A stretch of 64,000 nucleotides of DNA from Bradyrhizobium sp. 1 (GTDB lineage Bacteria > Pseudomonadota > Alphaproteobacteria > Rhizobiales > Xanthobacteraceae): NCBI RefSeq assembly GCF_023073315.1, contig NZ_JADPJH010000022.1:1-64000 (forward strand). The letters are read 5' to 3'. Of this stretch, positions 40,290 through 50,513 are shown one piece after another. Under the pieces are notes generated by a model that saw only the letters and a list, made by a program, of their open reading frames with translations, ran no database searches and was not told the DNA's origin. Numbering within the stretch: the stretch's first letter is position 1; each line of letters begins with the position of its first letter. Position numbers and translations under genes: made by a program.

Positions 40290-41981
40290 CTACGTCATCA
40301 GCATCACGAGCACCATGCCCCAGATCGTCAGCAGGGTATTGCCGACTGCGTAGGTGACGGTGTAGCCGAGTCCGGGGATTTGACTCTTGGCGCGATCGTT
40401 GACCATACCGAGAGACGCCGTTGTCGTGCGCGATCCGGAGACGACGCCCAGCAAGATGGCATCGTCGAAGCGGAAGACGTACTTCGCGATGAACATTCCC
40501 AGGATCAGCGGTATCGTTGTTGCTACGCAGCCCCAGAGAAACAGGCTGAAGCCCAGCTTTTGCAGACCGGCGACGAAGCCGGGCCCGGAGGAGATGCCGA
40601 TCACGGCGATGAAGACATTGAGGCCAACGGAATTCATGAACCACACCGTTGGCGACGGAATCCGCCCGAATGTCGGCTTCACCGAGCGCAGCCAACCGAA
40701 GAACAGGCCCGAGAACAGCGCCCCGCCGGCGGTGGACAGCGTGATTGGGACCCCGCCTACTTTGTAAACGACGGCGCCGACCAGGGCGCCGATGGTGACG
40801 GCGGCACCGATGAACGCCACGTCGGCCGCGTCGACAGGACGGTCTGCAACACCGAGCATCTTGGTCGCTGCCGTGATGTCCTGTGTGCGTCCGACAAGCG
40901 TCACGACGTCACCCCGATGCAACTGCGTCTCCGGCAAAATCGGAATCGCGGTCGCGACCGCTCCGCGGGTGATCTTGCGCAGGAACACGCCGCGAGATCC
41001 CGGCATGGACGCGAGCTCGGTGAGTGTCTTCCCGTCGACGTCCTTGCTCGTCACATAGACGTCAACGCCTTCGATCGGCACCGCCAGCAATTCACGATCA
41101 TCAACTTCTTCGGCGCCCGCACCAACGAGATTGACAAGCACGTCGCGACGGCCGGCCACTGCCAGCACGTCCCCGGCATGGATCACGATATCTGCCGAAG
41201 CATCCTTGATCTCACCGCCCTGCCGAATGCGTTGTATAAATACACGCTGGTCTGGAATCAGCGTCTCTGCTTCCAGCGAGGTCTTGCCGACAACAGGTCC
41301 ACGCTCCCTGACACGGAACGCGCGTAACTCAAATTGATGCCATGCCGTGCCGGCGCCTCCAATTTCCTTCTTGCCGCCTTGCTTCTCTTCGTATCGCTTG
41401 CACGCAGCCTCGAGATCGATGCCGAGCATCGCCGGACCAATCAGCGCGATGACGATGGCCGATCCAACCGTGCCAAAGATGTAGGTGACAGCATAGGCCA
41501 CCGGCATGACGTCCAACAGGGCCTTGGTCTGCTCGGCCGGCAGACCGATACGATTGATCGCATCGGTCGCAAGACCCATCGACGCCGAGAGGGTCTGCGA
41601 GCCTGCGTAAAGCCCGGCGGCGGCGCCGACGTCGTAGCCAGCGATCTTGGCAACGACGACAGGAACGATCAGGCATAACACGCACTGCACGGCGGCGAAA
41701 ATCGCTTGAGGAACACCATCCTTTGCAATGCCGCGGACGAACTGCGGGCCCACGGCGTATCCGATGGCAAACAGGAACATCAGGAAGAAGAGCGGCTTGA
41801 GCGGGCCGGTGATCTTGATCTCAAGCTGTCCAATGATCACCGCCGCGATCAGCGTTGCGGTCACCGCTCCCAGGCCAAGGCCTTTGTAAGTGAAGGATCC
41901 GAAATAGTACCCGAGCGCCAGCGACAGGAAGATGGCAATCTCCGGGTAGGTGCGAAGCGTCTGTACGAACCAGTCAATCAT
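40290..41981 (-). CDS. aspT: AspT-type aspartate:alanine antiporter
   Basis: The 563-aa membrane protein has the AspT/YidE/YbjL plan. Hydrophobic N- and C-terminal halves ([14 protein letters not shown] and [16 protein letters not shown] repeats) flank a central soluble domain with two RCK_C-like units ([14 protein letters not shown] and [13 protein letters not shown]). AspT exchanges external aspartate for internal alanine, an electrogenic step. The ATG at 41981 follows a GGGGGG ribosome-like run. It lies between the decarboxylase (10-base gap) and aspD (92-base gap), so substrate supply and decarboxylation are encoded together. Confidence 0.9.
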   Translation of the reverse strand: MIDWFVQTLRTYPEIAIFLSLALGYYFGSFTYKGLGLGAVTATLIAAVIIGQLEIKITGPLKPLFFLMFLFAIGYAVGPQFVRGIAKDGVPQAIFAAVQCVLCLIVPVVVAKIAGYDVGAAAGLYAGSQTLSASMGLATDAINRIGLPAEQTKALLDVMPVAYAVTYIFGTVGSAIVIALIGPAMLGIDLEAACKRYEEKQGGKKEIGGAGTAWHQFELRAFRVRERGPVVGKTSLEAETLIPDQRVFIQRIRQGGEIKDASADIVIHAGDVLAVAGRRDVLVNLVGAGAEEVDDRELLAVPIEGVDVYVTSKDVDGKTLTELASMPGSRGVFLRKITRGAVATAIPILPETQLHRGDVVTLVGRTQDITAATKMLGVADRPVDAADVAFIGAAVTIGALVGAVVYKVGGVPITLSTAGGALFSGLFFGWLRSVKPTFGRIPSPTVWFMNSVGLNVFIAVIGISSGPGFVAGLQKLGFSLFLWGCVATTIPLILGMFIAKYVFRFDDAILLGVVSGSRTTTASLGMVNDRAKSQIPGLGYTVTYAVGNTLLTIWGMVLVMLMT

Positions 41982-41991
41982 GATACCCCCC

Positions 41992-44745
41992 TTATGACGC
42001 GGCCTTGAGCTTCGGTTGCGCATCGGGCTTCGGCCGACCGAGCTTCGCCAGGGCTTCGGCGCGCACGAGCTTCAATCCTTCCTTGGCGTCGTAGCCATGG
42101 ATTTCCTTCACATCGAGCTTGCGCATGAAGTCGATGGTTTCCTGGGTGATGACCTGGCCGGGCACCATGATCGGGAAGCCCGGCGGATACGGGATCACGA
42201 AATTGGCGGAGACGAGCTCGGGTCCAGCCTTCAGCCTGCGGTCGATCTCGGGATCGTCGAGGCGAAGATGCTCGCACCCCGCCGCGTTGTAAGCGGCATA
42301 GAAGCCGGTGCGGATGTCACCCTCGTTGGTCTTGGCGCCGGCGTCGCCGCGGAAGCTCGGGTGGAAGTGCGAGAAGTTCGGCAGGTCCGGCACGTCGGTC
42401 ATCAGGCTCTTGACACGCGCCTCGAAGATCTTCTTCGCGATAGCGCCGCCCTGCACCAACCCCCGCTCGACCTCGCCCGCGATCTCGGCGAGGACGCGGA
42501 TGAGATGCGCGACGTCGCTGCGGGTGTTGTTGATGTTGGACTGGACCAGCACCGAGTTGCGCGAGGTCTTGTTGACCTGGATATTGTACTCGTTGGCCAG
42601 GATGCCCTTGAACTGCGTGCCGTCATAACCGGCCGTGCCGCACACCAACGTCATCCGGGTCGGGTCAAGACAAAACTCGTCTTCGTCCAGGCTCTTGAGC
42701 GTATTCGCCCAGTTCACGCCGGCCGAGAGATAGTCGGTGAAGCCGCTCTGGCGGTATTGCGCGGGCACCATGCTATCCGCGCCGAGGATGCGAAAGTATT
42801 TTGACAGCAGCGGATTGTTATTGACCGCCTGACGAATGGCGAACGCAATCTCGATCGCATTGGCGACGAGACCGTAACCCTCCAGCTCCATCTGCCGCCG
42901 GGAGACGTCGAGGCTGGCGATCAACTGCTGGTTCGGGCTGGTGGAGGCATGGGTGAAGACGGCCTCCTTGAACTGCTGCTCGACCGTGTGGAATTCGACG
43001 TCCTTGACCGAGAGCATGGAGCCCTGCCGGATCGCCGACATCGACTTGTGTGTCGAGTTGGTCTGATAGACACGGAGGCGGATCTGGCGCGGATCAGGAA
43101 TCAGACGGGTCTTGAGCAACACCTCGTCGGACGGATTCTTGCCGAGCTCGGCCTGCTGCTTCTCATACGCCGCGACCGATTTGGGATCGCGCATCCACGC
43201 CTCGATCTCGTTGGCGGCGCCGAGGCCGGTGCGACGGCGCAGGAATGGCGAGAAGCGTGCGAAGCCGAACCAGGCCTCGTCCCACAGGAAGATCAGATCC
43301 GGCTTGATGGCGAGGCATTCCTCCATCACCCGGCGGGTGTTGTAGATGTGGCCGTCGAAGGTGCAGTTGGTGAGGTCGAGCAGCTTGACGCGATCGAGCC
43401 GGCCGTCGGCCTTGGCGCTGAGCAGCGCCTGCTTGATCGTCTTCAGCGGCACCGCGCCATACATCGAATATTCCGTCATCGGAAAGGCTTCGACATAGAG
43501 CGGCTGCGCACCCGCGAGCACCATGCCGTAATGATGCGACTTGTGGCAATTGCGGTCGACGATCGCGATGTCGCCGGGCGCAAGCAGCGCCTGCACGGCC
43601 ATCTTGTTGGACGTCGAGGTGCCGTTGGTGACGAAGAAAACGCGATCGGCGCCAAGCGCACGGGCGGCCTTCTCCTGCGCCTTCTTGATGGTGCCGGTCG
43701 GCTCCAGCATGCTATCGAGGCCGCCGGTGGTGGCGCTGCTCTCGGCCAGGAACAGGTTCAGGCCGTAGAACTCGCCCATGTCGCGGATCCAGTCGGACTT
43801 GAAGATCGATTTGCCGCGGGCGATCGGCAACGCGTGGAAAGTTCCGATCGGGCGCTGCGCGTATTTCTTGAGATTGTCGAAGAACGGCGTGTCGTAGCGA
43901 TCCTGGATGCCTTCGAGGATCGACAGATGCAGCTCCAGAAGCTCTTCCACCGAATAGAAGATGCGGCGGACGACGTTGGCTTCAGGGTTGCCTGCCAGCT
44001 CTTCGACGTCGCGGTTCGAGATCATGTAAAGATCGAGCTCGGGCCTGATACGCTTGATGATCTGGGCGAGCCGCAGCGCGGACGCATCCGACTCGTCGTT
44101 GAGACCGGCCGCCGCCGTGATCGTGCGGAGCACCGGCGCGTTGTGCCGCGAACGCAGGCCAAAGCCCTCGTTGATGATCACCGCCGCGATGTTGGGATTG
44201 AGCATCGTCGCGCAGAAGGCGTCTTCGAGATTGCCGACGATGACCGGCTCATAGATGAAGGCATCGACCGGACGCCGCAGCTTGCGCCATTCGGCGGCGA
44301 GCGCAGGCCATTGGCTCGATGACACGCCGGTGACGATCAGCGTCTCGAAATAGGGCCGGCGTGCGGCGTGCCCGCCGAAGGTCGACGGCACCAGTTCCGG
44401 AACGTCGCCATCGCCGTCATCCTTCGCGCTCCAGTCGCCGGCATGCTGGCGGAAAGACCGCGTGACGAGCGCCTGGGTGATCCGCATTGCGAGAGCAAGT
44501 GACGTTGCCGCGTCGCCGGCCGAGGCCGCTTCCCGCAACGCCGACATCAATTGCAGGCCGGGATAGCCGTGAAACTCCTCCGTGACCGAGAGCTCGGCCA
44601 GCGCCGCATCATGGGCCGCCCGGTCGCCGCCACGCGCCCAGATCTTTGCCGCCTCCACCAGATCACGCCAGTCGTCAGCCCGTCCTCCCGGCCCGGTTGA
44701 GAACTGGTCGATACGCTTCTGTGCGGGCTTGGTGTCCTTGGACAT
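41992..44745 (-). CDS. Orn/Lys/Arg-type PLP decarboxylase
   Basis: This 917-aa protein has the large inducible-decarboxylase layout. An N-terminal wing-like domain (about residues 1-290) is followed by the PLP core: [49 protein letters not shown], and [15 protein letters not shown] with the PLP Lys. The C-terminal specificity domain starts near [11 protein letters not shown]. Lysine, ornithine and arginine decarboxylases of this type act in acid or anaerobic stress. It is longer than the E. coli enzymes (about 715-755 aa) by an N-terminal extension. The substrate is unknown. The ATG at 44745 follows CGGAGAG. Confidence 0.87.
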   Translation of the reverse strand: MSKDTKPAQKRIDQFSTGPGGRADDWRDLVEAAKIWARGGDRAAHDAALAELSVTEEFHGYPGLQLMSALREAASAGDAATSLALAMRITQALVTRSFRQHAGDWSAKDDGDGDVPELVPSTFGGHAARRPYFETLIVTGVSSSQWPALAAEWRKLRRPVDAFIYEPVIVGNLEDAFCATMLNPNIAAVIINEGFGLRSRHNAPVLRTITAAAGLNDESDASALRLAQIIKRIRPELDLYMISNRDVEELAGNPEANVVRRIFYSVEELLELHLSILEGIQDRYDTPFFDNLKKYAQRPIGTFHALPIARGKSIFKSDWIRDMGEFYGLNLFLAESSATTGGLDSMLEPTGTIKKAQEKAARALGADRVFFVTNGTSTSNKMAVQALLAPGDIAIVDRNCHKSHHYGMVLAGAQPLYVEAFPMTEYSMYGAVPLKTIKQALLSAKADGRLDRVKLLDLTNCTFDGHIYNTRRVMEECLAIKPDLIFLWDEAWFGFARFSPFLRRRTGLGAANEIEAWMRDPKSVAAYEKQQAELGKNPSDEVLLKTRLIPDPRQIRLRVYQTNSTHKSMSAIRQGSMLSVKDVEFHTVEQQFKEAVFTHASTSPNQQLIASLDVSRRQMELEGYGLVANAIEIAFAIRQAVNNNPLLSKYFRILGADSMVPAQYRQSGFTDYLSAGVNWANTLKSLDEDEFCLDPTRMTLVCGTAGYDGTQFKGILANEYNIQVNKTSRNSVLVQSNINNTRSDVAHLIRVLAEIAGEVERGLVQGGAIAKKIFEARVKSLMTDVPDLPNFSHFHPSFRGDAGAKTNEGDIRTGFYAAYNAAGCEHLRLDDPEIDRRLKAGPELVSANFVIPYPPGFPIMVPGQVITQETIDFMRKLDVKEIHGYDAKEGLKLVRAEALAKLGRPKPDAQPKLKAAS

Positions 44746-44810
44746 GCGTCTCTCCGGATCTCTTGGAGCAAAGGTGATGCGGGATCGTGCATTCGGCGCA
44801 GGCCACTCCA

Positions 44811-44824
44811 TTGATCCAAGTCAA
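44811..44824. promoter_or_regulatory. FixK/FNR box 4
   Basis: TTGATCCAAGTCAA fits TTGA-N6-TCAA and lies 65 bases before the decarboxylase start, overlapping the stop codon of the upstream sulP gene. It would drive the decarboxylase-aspT-aspD operon. Confidence 0.7.
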
Positions 44825-46512
44825 CGGTCGCGTGCATTCTCCTGGCCAAGAACGCTGTCAAGCGAGCGCAGCCACTGGCCGCTGTCGGTCTTCTCCCCCA
44901 GCCCTTCAGCGCGCAGCAGGTCGCGGAGCTGCGCATGCGCACCGACGATGCAGAGCGTGACCTGTCGCGCGGCGAGTTCGTCGTAGAGATCGCGCAGCAT
45001 CCGCGCACCGGCGAGATCGATATAGGGCGATGCCGAGAGGTCGCAGGCCACGAGCCGGATGCCCGCGGATTTGCGCAACGCGATCAGGACCGTGTCCAAA
45101 ATCGTCTCGGCATTGATGTAGAGCAGCGAAGCCTCCGGCCGGAAGGCGATGATGCCGACCAGTGGCTCGACGTCGTGATGCCTGGCGCTATCCGAATAGC
45201 GGCCGGTGCCGGGTAATCGTCCGAGGAACGCCACGTTCGGCCGCGAGGCGCGCGCCAGAAGCAGGAAGATCGACGCGATCGACGCCAGCAGGACGCCCTG
45301 GAGGATGCCGAGCAGGAGCACCGATACGAGGGCAATCGCCGCGGCATAAAAGTCGATCCGGCTGACCTGCCACATCTTCAGCAATGCGCGAACATCGACC
45401 AACCTGTAGACGGCGGCGAAGACGATGGCCGCGAGCACCGCCTTGGGCAGATTGGTGAGCAGGCCGGTGAAGAACAGCAGACACAGGCCGAGCGTCACGG
45501 AACAGATCACCAGAGCCAGCGGTGTTCGCGCGCCTGCGTTATCGTTGACCGCCGACTGCGAGAGGCCGCCGGCGACGGGATAGCCATGGCCGAAGGCGAC
45601 GGCGAGGTTCGCCGCACTGAGCCCCAGAAGCTCCTGCCGGACGTCGAGCGGATAACCGTGCTTGGCGGCAAAGCTGCGAGCCGCGGAAACGCCCTCGATA
45701 TAGGCCAGCAGCACGCAGCCGGCCGCGAGCGGGAAGAGATCGTCGAACTCCAGCAGCCCGAATGTCGGAATCCCCAGTGCCGGCAATCCTTCCGGTATCT
45801 TCCCGGTAACGGGCACACCGAGCGCCGGAAAGTTGAGCACCGTCGCAACCAAAATCGCGAGCGCGACAATGGTGATGCCGACCGGCTTGCCCGGCAGCAG
45901 CCGTTCGCCGAGCAGGAGCAGCAGCAGCGCGACCGCGCCGATGGCGAGCACCAGCGGATCGATGGCGCCGAGCTGCCCGACCAGCTTGATGGCGCGATCG
46001 AAAAAATTGTGCCCGCCGCCGGCAACCCCAAACAGGTTCGGCAACTGGCTCATGATGATGGTGAGCCCGGCACCGGCCTTGAAGCCGACCAGGATGCTGT
46101 CGCTGACGAGGCGGACCAGCACACTGAGCTTGAACAGCCAGGCGATGAAGCACAGCACCGCCACCGCAAAAGCCACAAGGCTCGCGATCTGCGCATAGCG
46201 CGCCGCATCGCCACCCGCAAGCGCGCCGACGGTCGCGGCAATCATCAGGGAGATCGCCGAGGTCGGGCCAATCGCAAGCTGGCGCGACGCTCCGAGCAAG
46301 GCATAGCCGATGCCGCCAAGCATGTAGCCGTAGACGCCGACCTGCGGCGGCAGCCCGGCCAGAGCGGCATAGGCGAGCGCGACCGGAATGGCATAAGCCG
46401 CGAGCGTGATGCCCGCGACGGCATCGGATGGCAGCCACTCGCGCCGATAGGCCGCAAGCCAGTCGGCCGGCGGAAACAAGCGCGTCCATTTGAGATCGGG
46501 CCGCCCATTCAT
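44821..46512 (-). CDS. SulP-family anion transporter with STAS domain
   Basis: The 563-aa protein has the SulP signature AGITLAAYAIPVALAYAALAGLPPQVGVYGYM in its first membrane segments, about ten further hydrophobic segments, and a C-terminal STAS domain (LLYINAETILDTV and LVACDLSASPYIDLAGARML). Members carry sulfate, bicarbonate or dicarboxylates. The start overlaps the stop of the YoaK-type gene in ATGA (46509-46512), so it is coupled to it. The substrate is not determined. Bicarbonate or C4-acid export would fit the nearby decarboxylases. Confidence 0.88.
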   Translation of the reverse strand: MNGRPDLKWTRLFPPADWLAAYRREWLPSDAVAGITLAAYAIPVALAYAALAGLPPQVGVYGYMLGGIGYALLGASRQLAIGPTSAISLMIAATVGALAGGDAARYAQIASLVAFAVAVLCFIAWLFKLSVLVRLVSDSILVGFKAGAGLTIIMSQLPNLFGVAGGGHNFFDRAIKLVGQLGAIDPLVLAIGAVALLLLLLGERLLPGKPVGITIVALAILVATVLNFPALGVPVTGKIPEGLPALGIPTFGLLEFDDLFPLAAGCVLLAYIEGVSAARSFAAKHGYPLDVRQELLGLSAANLAVAFGHGYPVAGGLSQSAVNDNAGARTPLALVICSVTLGLCLLFFTGLLTNLPKAVLAAIVFAAVYRLVDVRALLKMWQVSRIDFYAAAIALVSVLLLGILQGVLLASIASIFLLLARASRPNVAFLGRLPGTGRYSDSARHHDVEPLVGIIAFRPEASLLYINAETILDTVLIALRKSAGIRLVACDLSASPYIDLAGARMLRDLYDELAARQVTLCIVGAHAQLRDLLRAEGLGEKTDSGQWLRSLDSVLGQENARDR

Positions 46513-47189
46513 CCGAGCCCCCCACGTGGCGTCGCTTCGCACCGCAACAGCACGATCAACAGCGCGATCACGGGGATGCCGAGCGCAAGATTCGGGATGC
46601 TTTTGGTGACGAAGGCACCGGCGGCGGCGCCAGAGCCGAACGTGACGCAAAGAGCGAAGAGGATACCCGATCGGCGCAGCGTCCCGAGCGGTGCGCCCCC
46701 GGATGCGACCGCAAAGACAGCCTCGATCGCCTGGCGCATGTTGCCGGTGATCATCACCGTGCTGCAAAGCGCGCCCTCGACCTTCGTGAACATCTCGAGC
46801 TGCATGGCGGCGACAAACGAAATGCCGAGCGTTCCGGCAATATCCGGCATCCGGTTGTGCAGGATCCCGATTGCGATCAGCAGCAATATCTCAATCAAGG
46901 TGCTGATCGTGCTGGCCCGCTCGCCGGAGACACGCCGGAGCCATGCGGCAATCACGATACCGAGCGCAAAAGCGAGCATTGGCGGTACGAAGTGGAGCGC
47001 CTTCGCCCAATCGCCGACGGCCGCATAGACCCAGAGGAAGATCAGATTGGCGGTCTGGGCATTGGCCATCACGCCGTGGATGATCCAGGTATAGGCGTCG
47101 ATATAGCCGCCGGCAAAGGCGAGCAGCAGGACGATCTCGACCGTTTCATCGTGGCGGATCGCGCCGGCAGCGACATCCAGGGTATTCAT
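46509..47189 (-). CDS. YoaK/DUF1275 membrane protein
   Basis: The 226-aa protein has about six hydrophobic segments with the DUF1275 hallmarks LAFAGGYIDAYTWIIHGV, MANAQTANLI and MITGNMRQAIEAVF. The function is unknown. It is first in a coupled pair with the SulP gene, and its start lies 66 bases from FixK box 5, which it may share with the divergent AspT paralog. Confidence 0.85.
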   Translation of the reverse strand: MNTLDVAAGAIRHDETVEIVLLLAFAGGYIDAYTWIIHGVMANAQTANLIFLWVYAAVGDWAKALHFVPPMLAFALGIVIAAWLRRVSGERASTISTLIEILLLIAIGILHNRMPDIAGTLGISFVAAMQLEMFTKVEGALCSTVMITGNMRQAIEAVFAVASGGAPLGTLRRSGILFALCVTFGSGAAAGAFVTKSIPNLALGIPVIALLIVLLRCEATPRGGLG

Positions 47190-47255
47190 GTCAGCAATGC
47201 CGACTGTCGCAAACTCTTCATCATGTCATAGACGTATCCTTGTCCTCGCCGGGGC

Positions 47256-47269
47256 TTGATCTGGATCAA
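47256..47269. promoter_or_regulatory. FixK/FNR box 5
   Basis: TTGATCTGGATCAA is an almost perfect palindrome between divergent genes, 56 bases before the second AspT start and 66 bases before the YoaK start. It can serve either or both. Confidence 0.75.
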
Positions 47270-47325
47270 GCAATCTCCCGTCCCCGCCAATCAAATCGCG
47301 GCAAAGCGCCGGGAGGCATGCGACC

Positions 47326-49014
47326 ATGGATACCGTCAGGTGGATCATCACCACTGCACCGGAAATCTTCCTGCTGCTGGCGATCGCGATCGGCACCATC
47401 CTCGGCCGCCAGAAAATTCACGGATTTTCGATCGGGACGACCGCCTGCATCCTGATCGTCTCCGTGCTGATCGGACAGCTCGGCCACTTCACGCTCCCGC
47501 CGATCTTGCGAGGGTTTCTGTTCAGCCTGTTCGTCTTCACCATCGGTTACCGGTCGGGGCCGGAATTCTTCGCGTCCCTGAGCGTGCGGACGCTGGCGCA
47601 AGTCGTGCTGGCGCTGGTGATCGGCGCAACCGGCCTCGTTCTCGTGCTCCTCTTCGCCCATCTGTTCAAGCTCGACACCGGAACGGCCGCAGGCCTCACC
47701 GCCGGCGCGCTGACGCAGTCCTCCGTGATTGGCACCGCATCAGGCGCGCTGGCGCAGCTCGGCCTACCCGGCGATGTCTTGAAGCAGCAGGAAGCCAACA
47801 TCGCCGCTGGCTATGCCGTGACCTATGTGCTTGGTTACATCCTGACGCTGCTGTTCGTCCCCTTTGTCGCGCCGCGTCTGATGGGGATCGATCTGAAAGC
47901 AGAAGCAAAAAAGCTCGAGGCCGAGCTTGCGGGCGGCGTCCCTGCGAAGGCGGACAACCTGTCCTATCGCAAATTTCAGGCCCGCGCTTATCGCGTTTCG
48001 GCCGCAGCAGGCCGCACGGTCGAGGCCATTGAAGTCGAGATCGGCCACCGCACCGTCGTGGAGCGGGTCGTTCGTCGCGGCACCGACGTTGCACCTCATC
48101 GCGACGCCATGCTCGAGGACGGCGACGACATCGTCCTGACCGGTCCGACCGCCGCCATCCTCGCCGCAGGGCCCGTCATTGGCGAGGAAGTCGACGCCGA
48201 CGAGCTGCTGCGCAGCCTGCCGGGAAACGTGATCGAGATCCTCGTGGAAAACCGCAAGCTGCACGGCCGCTCGATCAGGGACGTTGCCGAGATCGTCGGC
48301 GCCGACGCCCGTGGCGTCTTCCTGCGCGCCCTGACACGGATGGGCCGTGAGGTACCGCTCGGGCCGGAGACACGCGTCTATGTCGGCGACGTCATGACGC
48401 TGGTCGGCAGCACCGGCAATATCGCGCGTGCGACGGCGCGGGTCGGCCACGCCCTGAACGCAGGCGACCGGACCGATATCGCCTTCCTCGCCGCGGGTAT
48501 CGCTATCGGTCTTTTGGCTGGCCTCGCCAGCTTCAAGATCGGTGCAGCAGCGTTGACGCTCGGAGGTGGTGGCGGCGCGCTGATCGCGGGCCTCGTCTGC
48601 GGCTGGGTGCGCTCGCGCAAACCCGACATGGGGGCGATGCCGCCGGCGGCACAGCAAACCCTGAGTGACCTCGGCCTTGGCGGCTTCATCGCAGCCATCG
48701 GACTAGGTAACGGCCTCGCGGCCTGGTCGGCGATCCAGACTTATGGCTTGCTGCTCGTCGGCATGGGCATCGTCGTTACCCTGGTCCCGCTGACCGTCGG
48801 AACGCTTGTCGGTTATTACGCGCTGCGCATGAATCCCGTCGTGATCTGCGGCGCGCTGGCCGGCGCCATGACAGTCGACGCCGCCGTCACCGGCGCGTGC
48901 GACGCCGCCGAGAGCAAGACGCCTGTGCTCGGCGTTGCCGTGCCCTACGCGGTCGGCAACGTCGTGCTGACGGTGCTCGGCCCGATCGTGGTGGCCGCAA
49001 CGTATTCGGGTTGA
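47326..49014 (+). CDS. AspT-family transporter, second copy
   Basis: The 562-aa protein has the same plan as the aspT product: hydrophobic ends (GTASGALAQLGLPGDVLKQQEANIAAGYAVTYV; AGAMTVDAAVTGACDAAESKTPVLG) and a middle with two RCK_C-like units (MLEDGDDIVLTGPTAAI and VGDVMTLVGSTGNIA). The two are clearly paralogs but diverged, and no decarboxylase adjoins this copy, so its exchange pair may differ. It is followed by an exported hydrolase gene 11 bases later. Confidence 0.87.
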   Translation: MDTVRWIITTAPEIFLLLAIAIGTILGRQKIHGFSIGTTACILIVSVLIGQLGHFTLPPILRGFLFSLFVFTIGYRSGPEFFASLSVRTLAQVVLALVIGATGLVLVLLFAHLFKLDTGTAAGLTAGALTQSSVIGTASGALAQLGLPGDVLKQQEANIAAGYAVTYVLGYILTLLFVPFVAPRLMGIDLKAEAKKLEAELAGGVPAKADNLSYRKFQARAYRVSAAAGRTVEAIEVEIGHRTVVERVVRRGTDVAPHRDAMLEDGDDIVLTGPTAAILAAGPVIGEEVDADELLRSLPGNVIEILVENRKLHGRSIRDVAEIVGADARGVFLRALTRMGREVPLGPETRVYVGDVMTLVGSTGNIARATARVGHALNAGDRTDIAFLAAGIAIGLLAGLASFKIGAAALTLGGGGGALIAGLVCGWVRSRKPDMGAMPPAAQQTLSDLGLGGFIAAIGLGNGLAAWSAIQTYGLLLVGMGIVVTLVPLTVGTLVGYYALRMNPVVICGALAGAMTVDAAVTGACDAAESKTPVLGVAVPYAVGNVVLTVLGPIVVAATYSG

Positions 49015-49025
49015 CGGAGGGGGCC

Positions 49026-49904
49026 ATGCATCGCCTGATCCTCCGGTTTATTGCGACCGTCCTCCTCGCTCTTCTCGTCTACGCCGCGCCGGCGCGCCCC
49101 GAGGACGAGATCCGCATCCAGGAGGAAATCTGGGCGCTGCCACTTCCGCTGCCGATGTTCGCCTATCTGGTGCGCCCAGTCGGCGACGGCCCCTTCCCGC
49201 TGGTAATCATGAACCACGGCGTCTCGCTCAACCCAAGGGATCGCAGCTTCTTTCCCCTGGTCGAATTCCGCGATGCCGCCAAATGGTTTGCCAAGCGCGG
49301 CTATCTCGTGGTGGCGCCAGTCGGCAGCGGCTATGGCGCACAGGCGATCGACGTTCCCGAGCGCGCGCTGTTTGGTCCGTTCTTCTCCAAGGTCGGCAAG
49401 TGCACCAATCCCAACTTCCGTGATGCGGGACTTGCGGTCGCACAAGTCGATCTCTGGATCATCGACTACATGGCGGCGGAGAAGCGCATTATCCCGAAGG
49501 ACGTGATCGTGGTCGGACAATCCGCCGGCGGCTGGGCCTCGATCGCCTTGTCCAGCGCGAATCCGCCGCCGGTGAAGGCGATCATCACCTTCGCCGCCGG
49601 CCGCGGCGGCCGCGTCGGCGGCAAGCCGAACAACAATTGCGCGCCGGACAGACTGGTCGAGGTCACCGCGGATTTCGGCCGCACCTCGCGTGTGCCGATG
49701 CTGTGGATCTACATCGAGAACGATACGTTCTTCGGCCCGGAGCTGTCGAAGCGCATGCATGCTGCCTTCACCGCCGGCGGTGGTCGGGCCGAGTATCATC
49801 TGATGCCGCCGTTCGGCAATGAGGGCCATTTCTTCATCGGCTCTCCGGACGCCATCCCGCTGTGGTCGCCGCTGGTGACGAAATTCCTCGATACGCCGAA
49901 ATGA
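49026..49904 (+). CDS. Exported alpha/beta hydrolase, dienelactone-hydrolase-like
   Basis: This 292-aa protein has a signal peptide (about residues 1-25, ending AAPARPE) and a hydrolase core: PFPLVIMNHGVSLNP, VVVGQSAGGWASIALS with the nucleophile elbow G-Q-S-A-G, an Asp around YIENDTFFGP and a His in NEGHFFIGSPDA. That is a complete Ser-Asp-His triad. It would act on an ester or peptide in the periplasm. The ATG at 49026 follows GGAGGGGG. It is probably cotranscribed with the AspT paralog and the IalB gene. Confidence 0.82.
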   Translation: MHRLILRFIATVLLALLVYAAPARPEDEIRIQEEIWALPLPLPMFAYLVRPVGDGPFPLVIMNHGVSLNPRDRSFFPLVEFRDAAKWFAKRGYLVVAPVGSGYGAQAIDVPERALFGPFFSKVGKCTNPNFRDAGLAVAQVDLWIIDYMAAEKRIIPKDVIVVGQSAGGWASIALSSANPPPVKAIITFAAGRGGRVGGKPNNNCAPDRLVEVTADFGRTSRVPMLWIYIENDTFFGPELSKRMHAAFTAGGGRAEYHLMPPFGNEGHFFIGSPDAIPLWSPLVTKFLDTPK

Positions 49905-49927
49905 ACCCGAACATCGGAGACATGACG

Positions 49928-50500
49928 ATGCTTCGCCCTCTTGATCGTCTCTCCGGCTTGGCGATTGTCGCGGTCATCGGAACCGCGACCAATTCAGGCA
50001 TGGCCGCGCAAGCCCACAAGCCCGCCGAGGTCGCAACGCGCGGCCAGCGCGAAGCCAAGGACATCACCTATGGCGACTGGCAGAAGCTGTGCTTCAAGGC
50101 CGGCGGTGCGCCGACGCTGTGCCGCACCTCGATCACCGGAAAATTCGCGACCGGACAGACGGCCGTGCGCCTCGATCTGATCGAGCGTGAGGACGCGCCG
50201 ACGGCCCGGCTGCAATTGTTCGTGCCTGTCGGCATGTATCTGCAACAGGCCCCCAAGCTGACCGTCGACCAAGGCTCCCCCTTCCGCGTGCCCTATACCT
50301 GGTGCGTCACCAATCTGTGTATCGCGGCCGATGTGGCGGCGCCAAAGACCATCAAGGACATGGAATCCGGCAAGGCGCTGACGCTCGAGCTCGTCGATTC
50401 GAACCTTCTTGCGCTGACGACATCGGTGCCGCTGGCGCAGTTCGCGTCCGTCCACAAGGGCGCGCCGGCAAGAACGCTGGAGCAATATGTCGAGGAATGA
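49928..50500 (+). CDS. Invasion-associated locus B (IalB) family protein
   Basis: This roughly 190-aa protein has a signal peptide (MLRPLDRLSGLAIVAVIGTA) and the IalB domain: DWQKLCFKAGGAPTLCRTS, VRLDLIEREDAPTARLQLFVP and PYTWCVTNLCIAAD with paired cysteines. IalB proteins act in the periplasm or envelope, with unclear biochemistry. The start is uncertain: ATG 49928 sits 8-9 bases after GGAG, while ATG 49901 overlaps the previous stop in ATGA but has no ribosome site. Confidence 0.83.
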   Translation: MLRPLDRLSGLAIVAVIGTATNSGMAAQAHKPAEVATRGQREAKDITYGDWQKLCFKAGGAPTLCRTSITGKFATGQTAVRLDLIEREDAPTARLQLFVPVGMYLQQAPKLTVDQGSPFRVPYTWCVTNLCIAADVAAPKTIKDMESGKALTLELVDSNLLALTTSVPLAQFASVHKGAPARTLEQYVEE

Positions 50501-50513
50501 GCAGCCCAGGCGC

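Noticed and set aside
38581..40695. Longer start for the aspartate decarboxylase
   Set aside because: The extra residues overlap the aspT coding end and look non-coding; AGGAG before the ATG at 40197 fits better.
48897..49025. Longer start for the exported hydrolase
   Set aside because: It overlaps the end of the AspT paralog in another frame; the ATG at 49026 has a ribosome site and gives a signal peptide.
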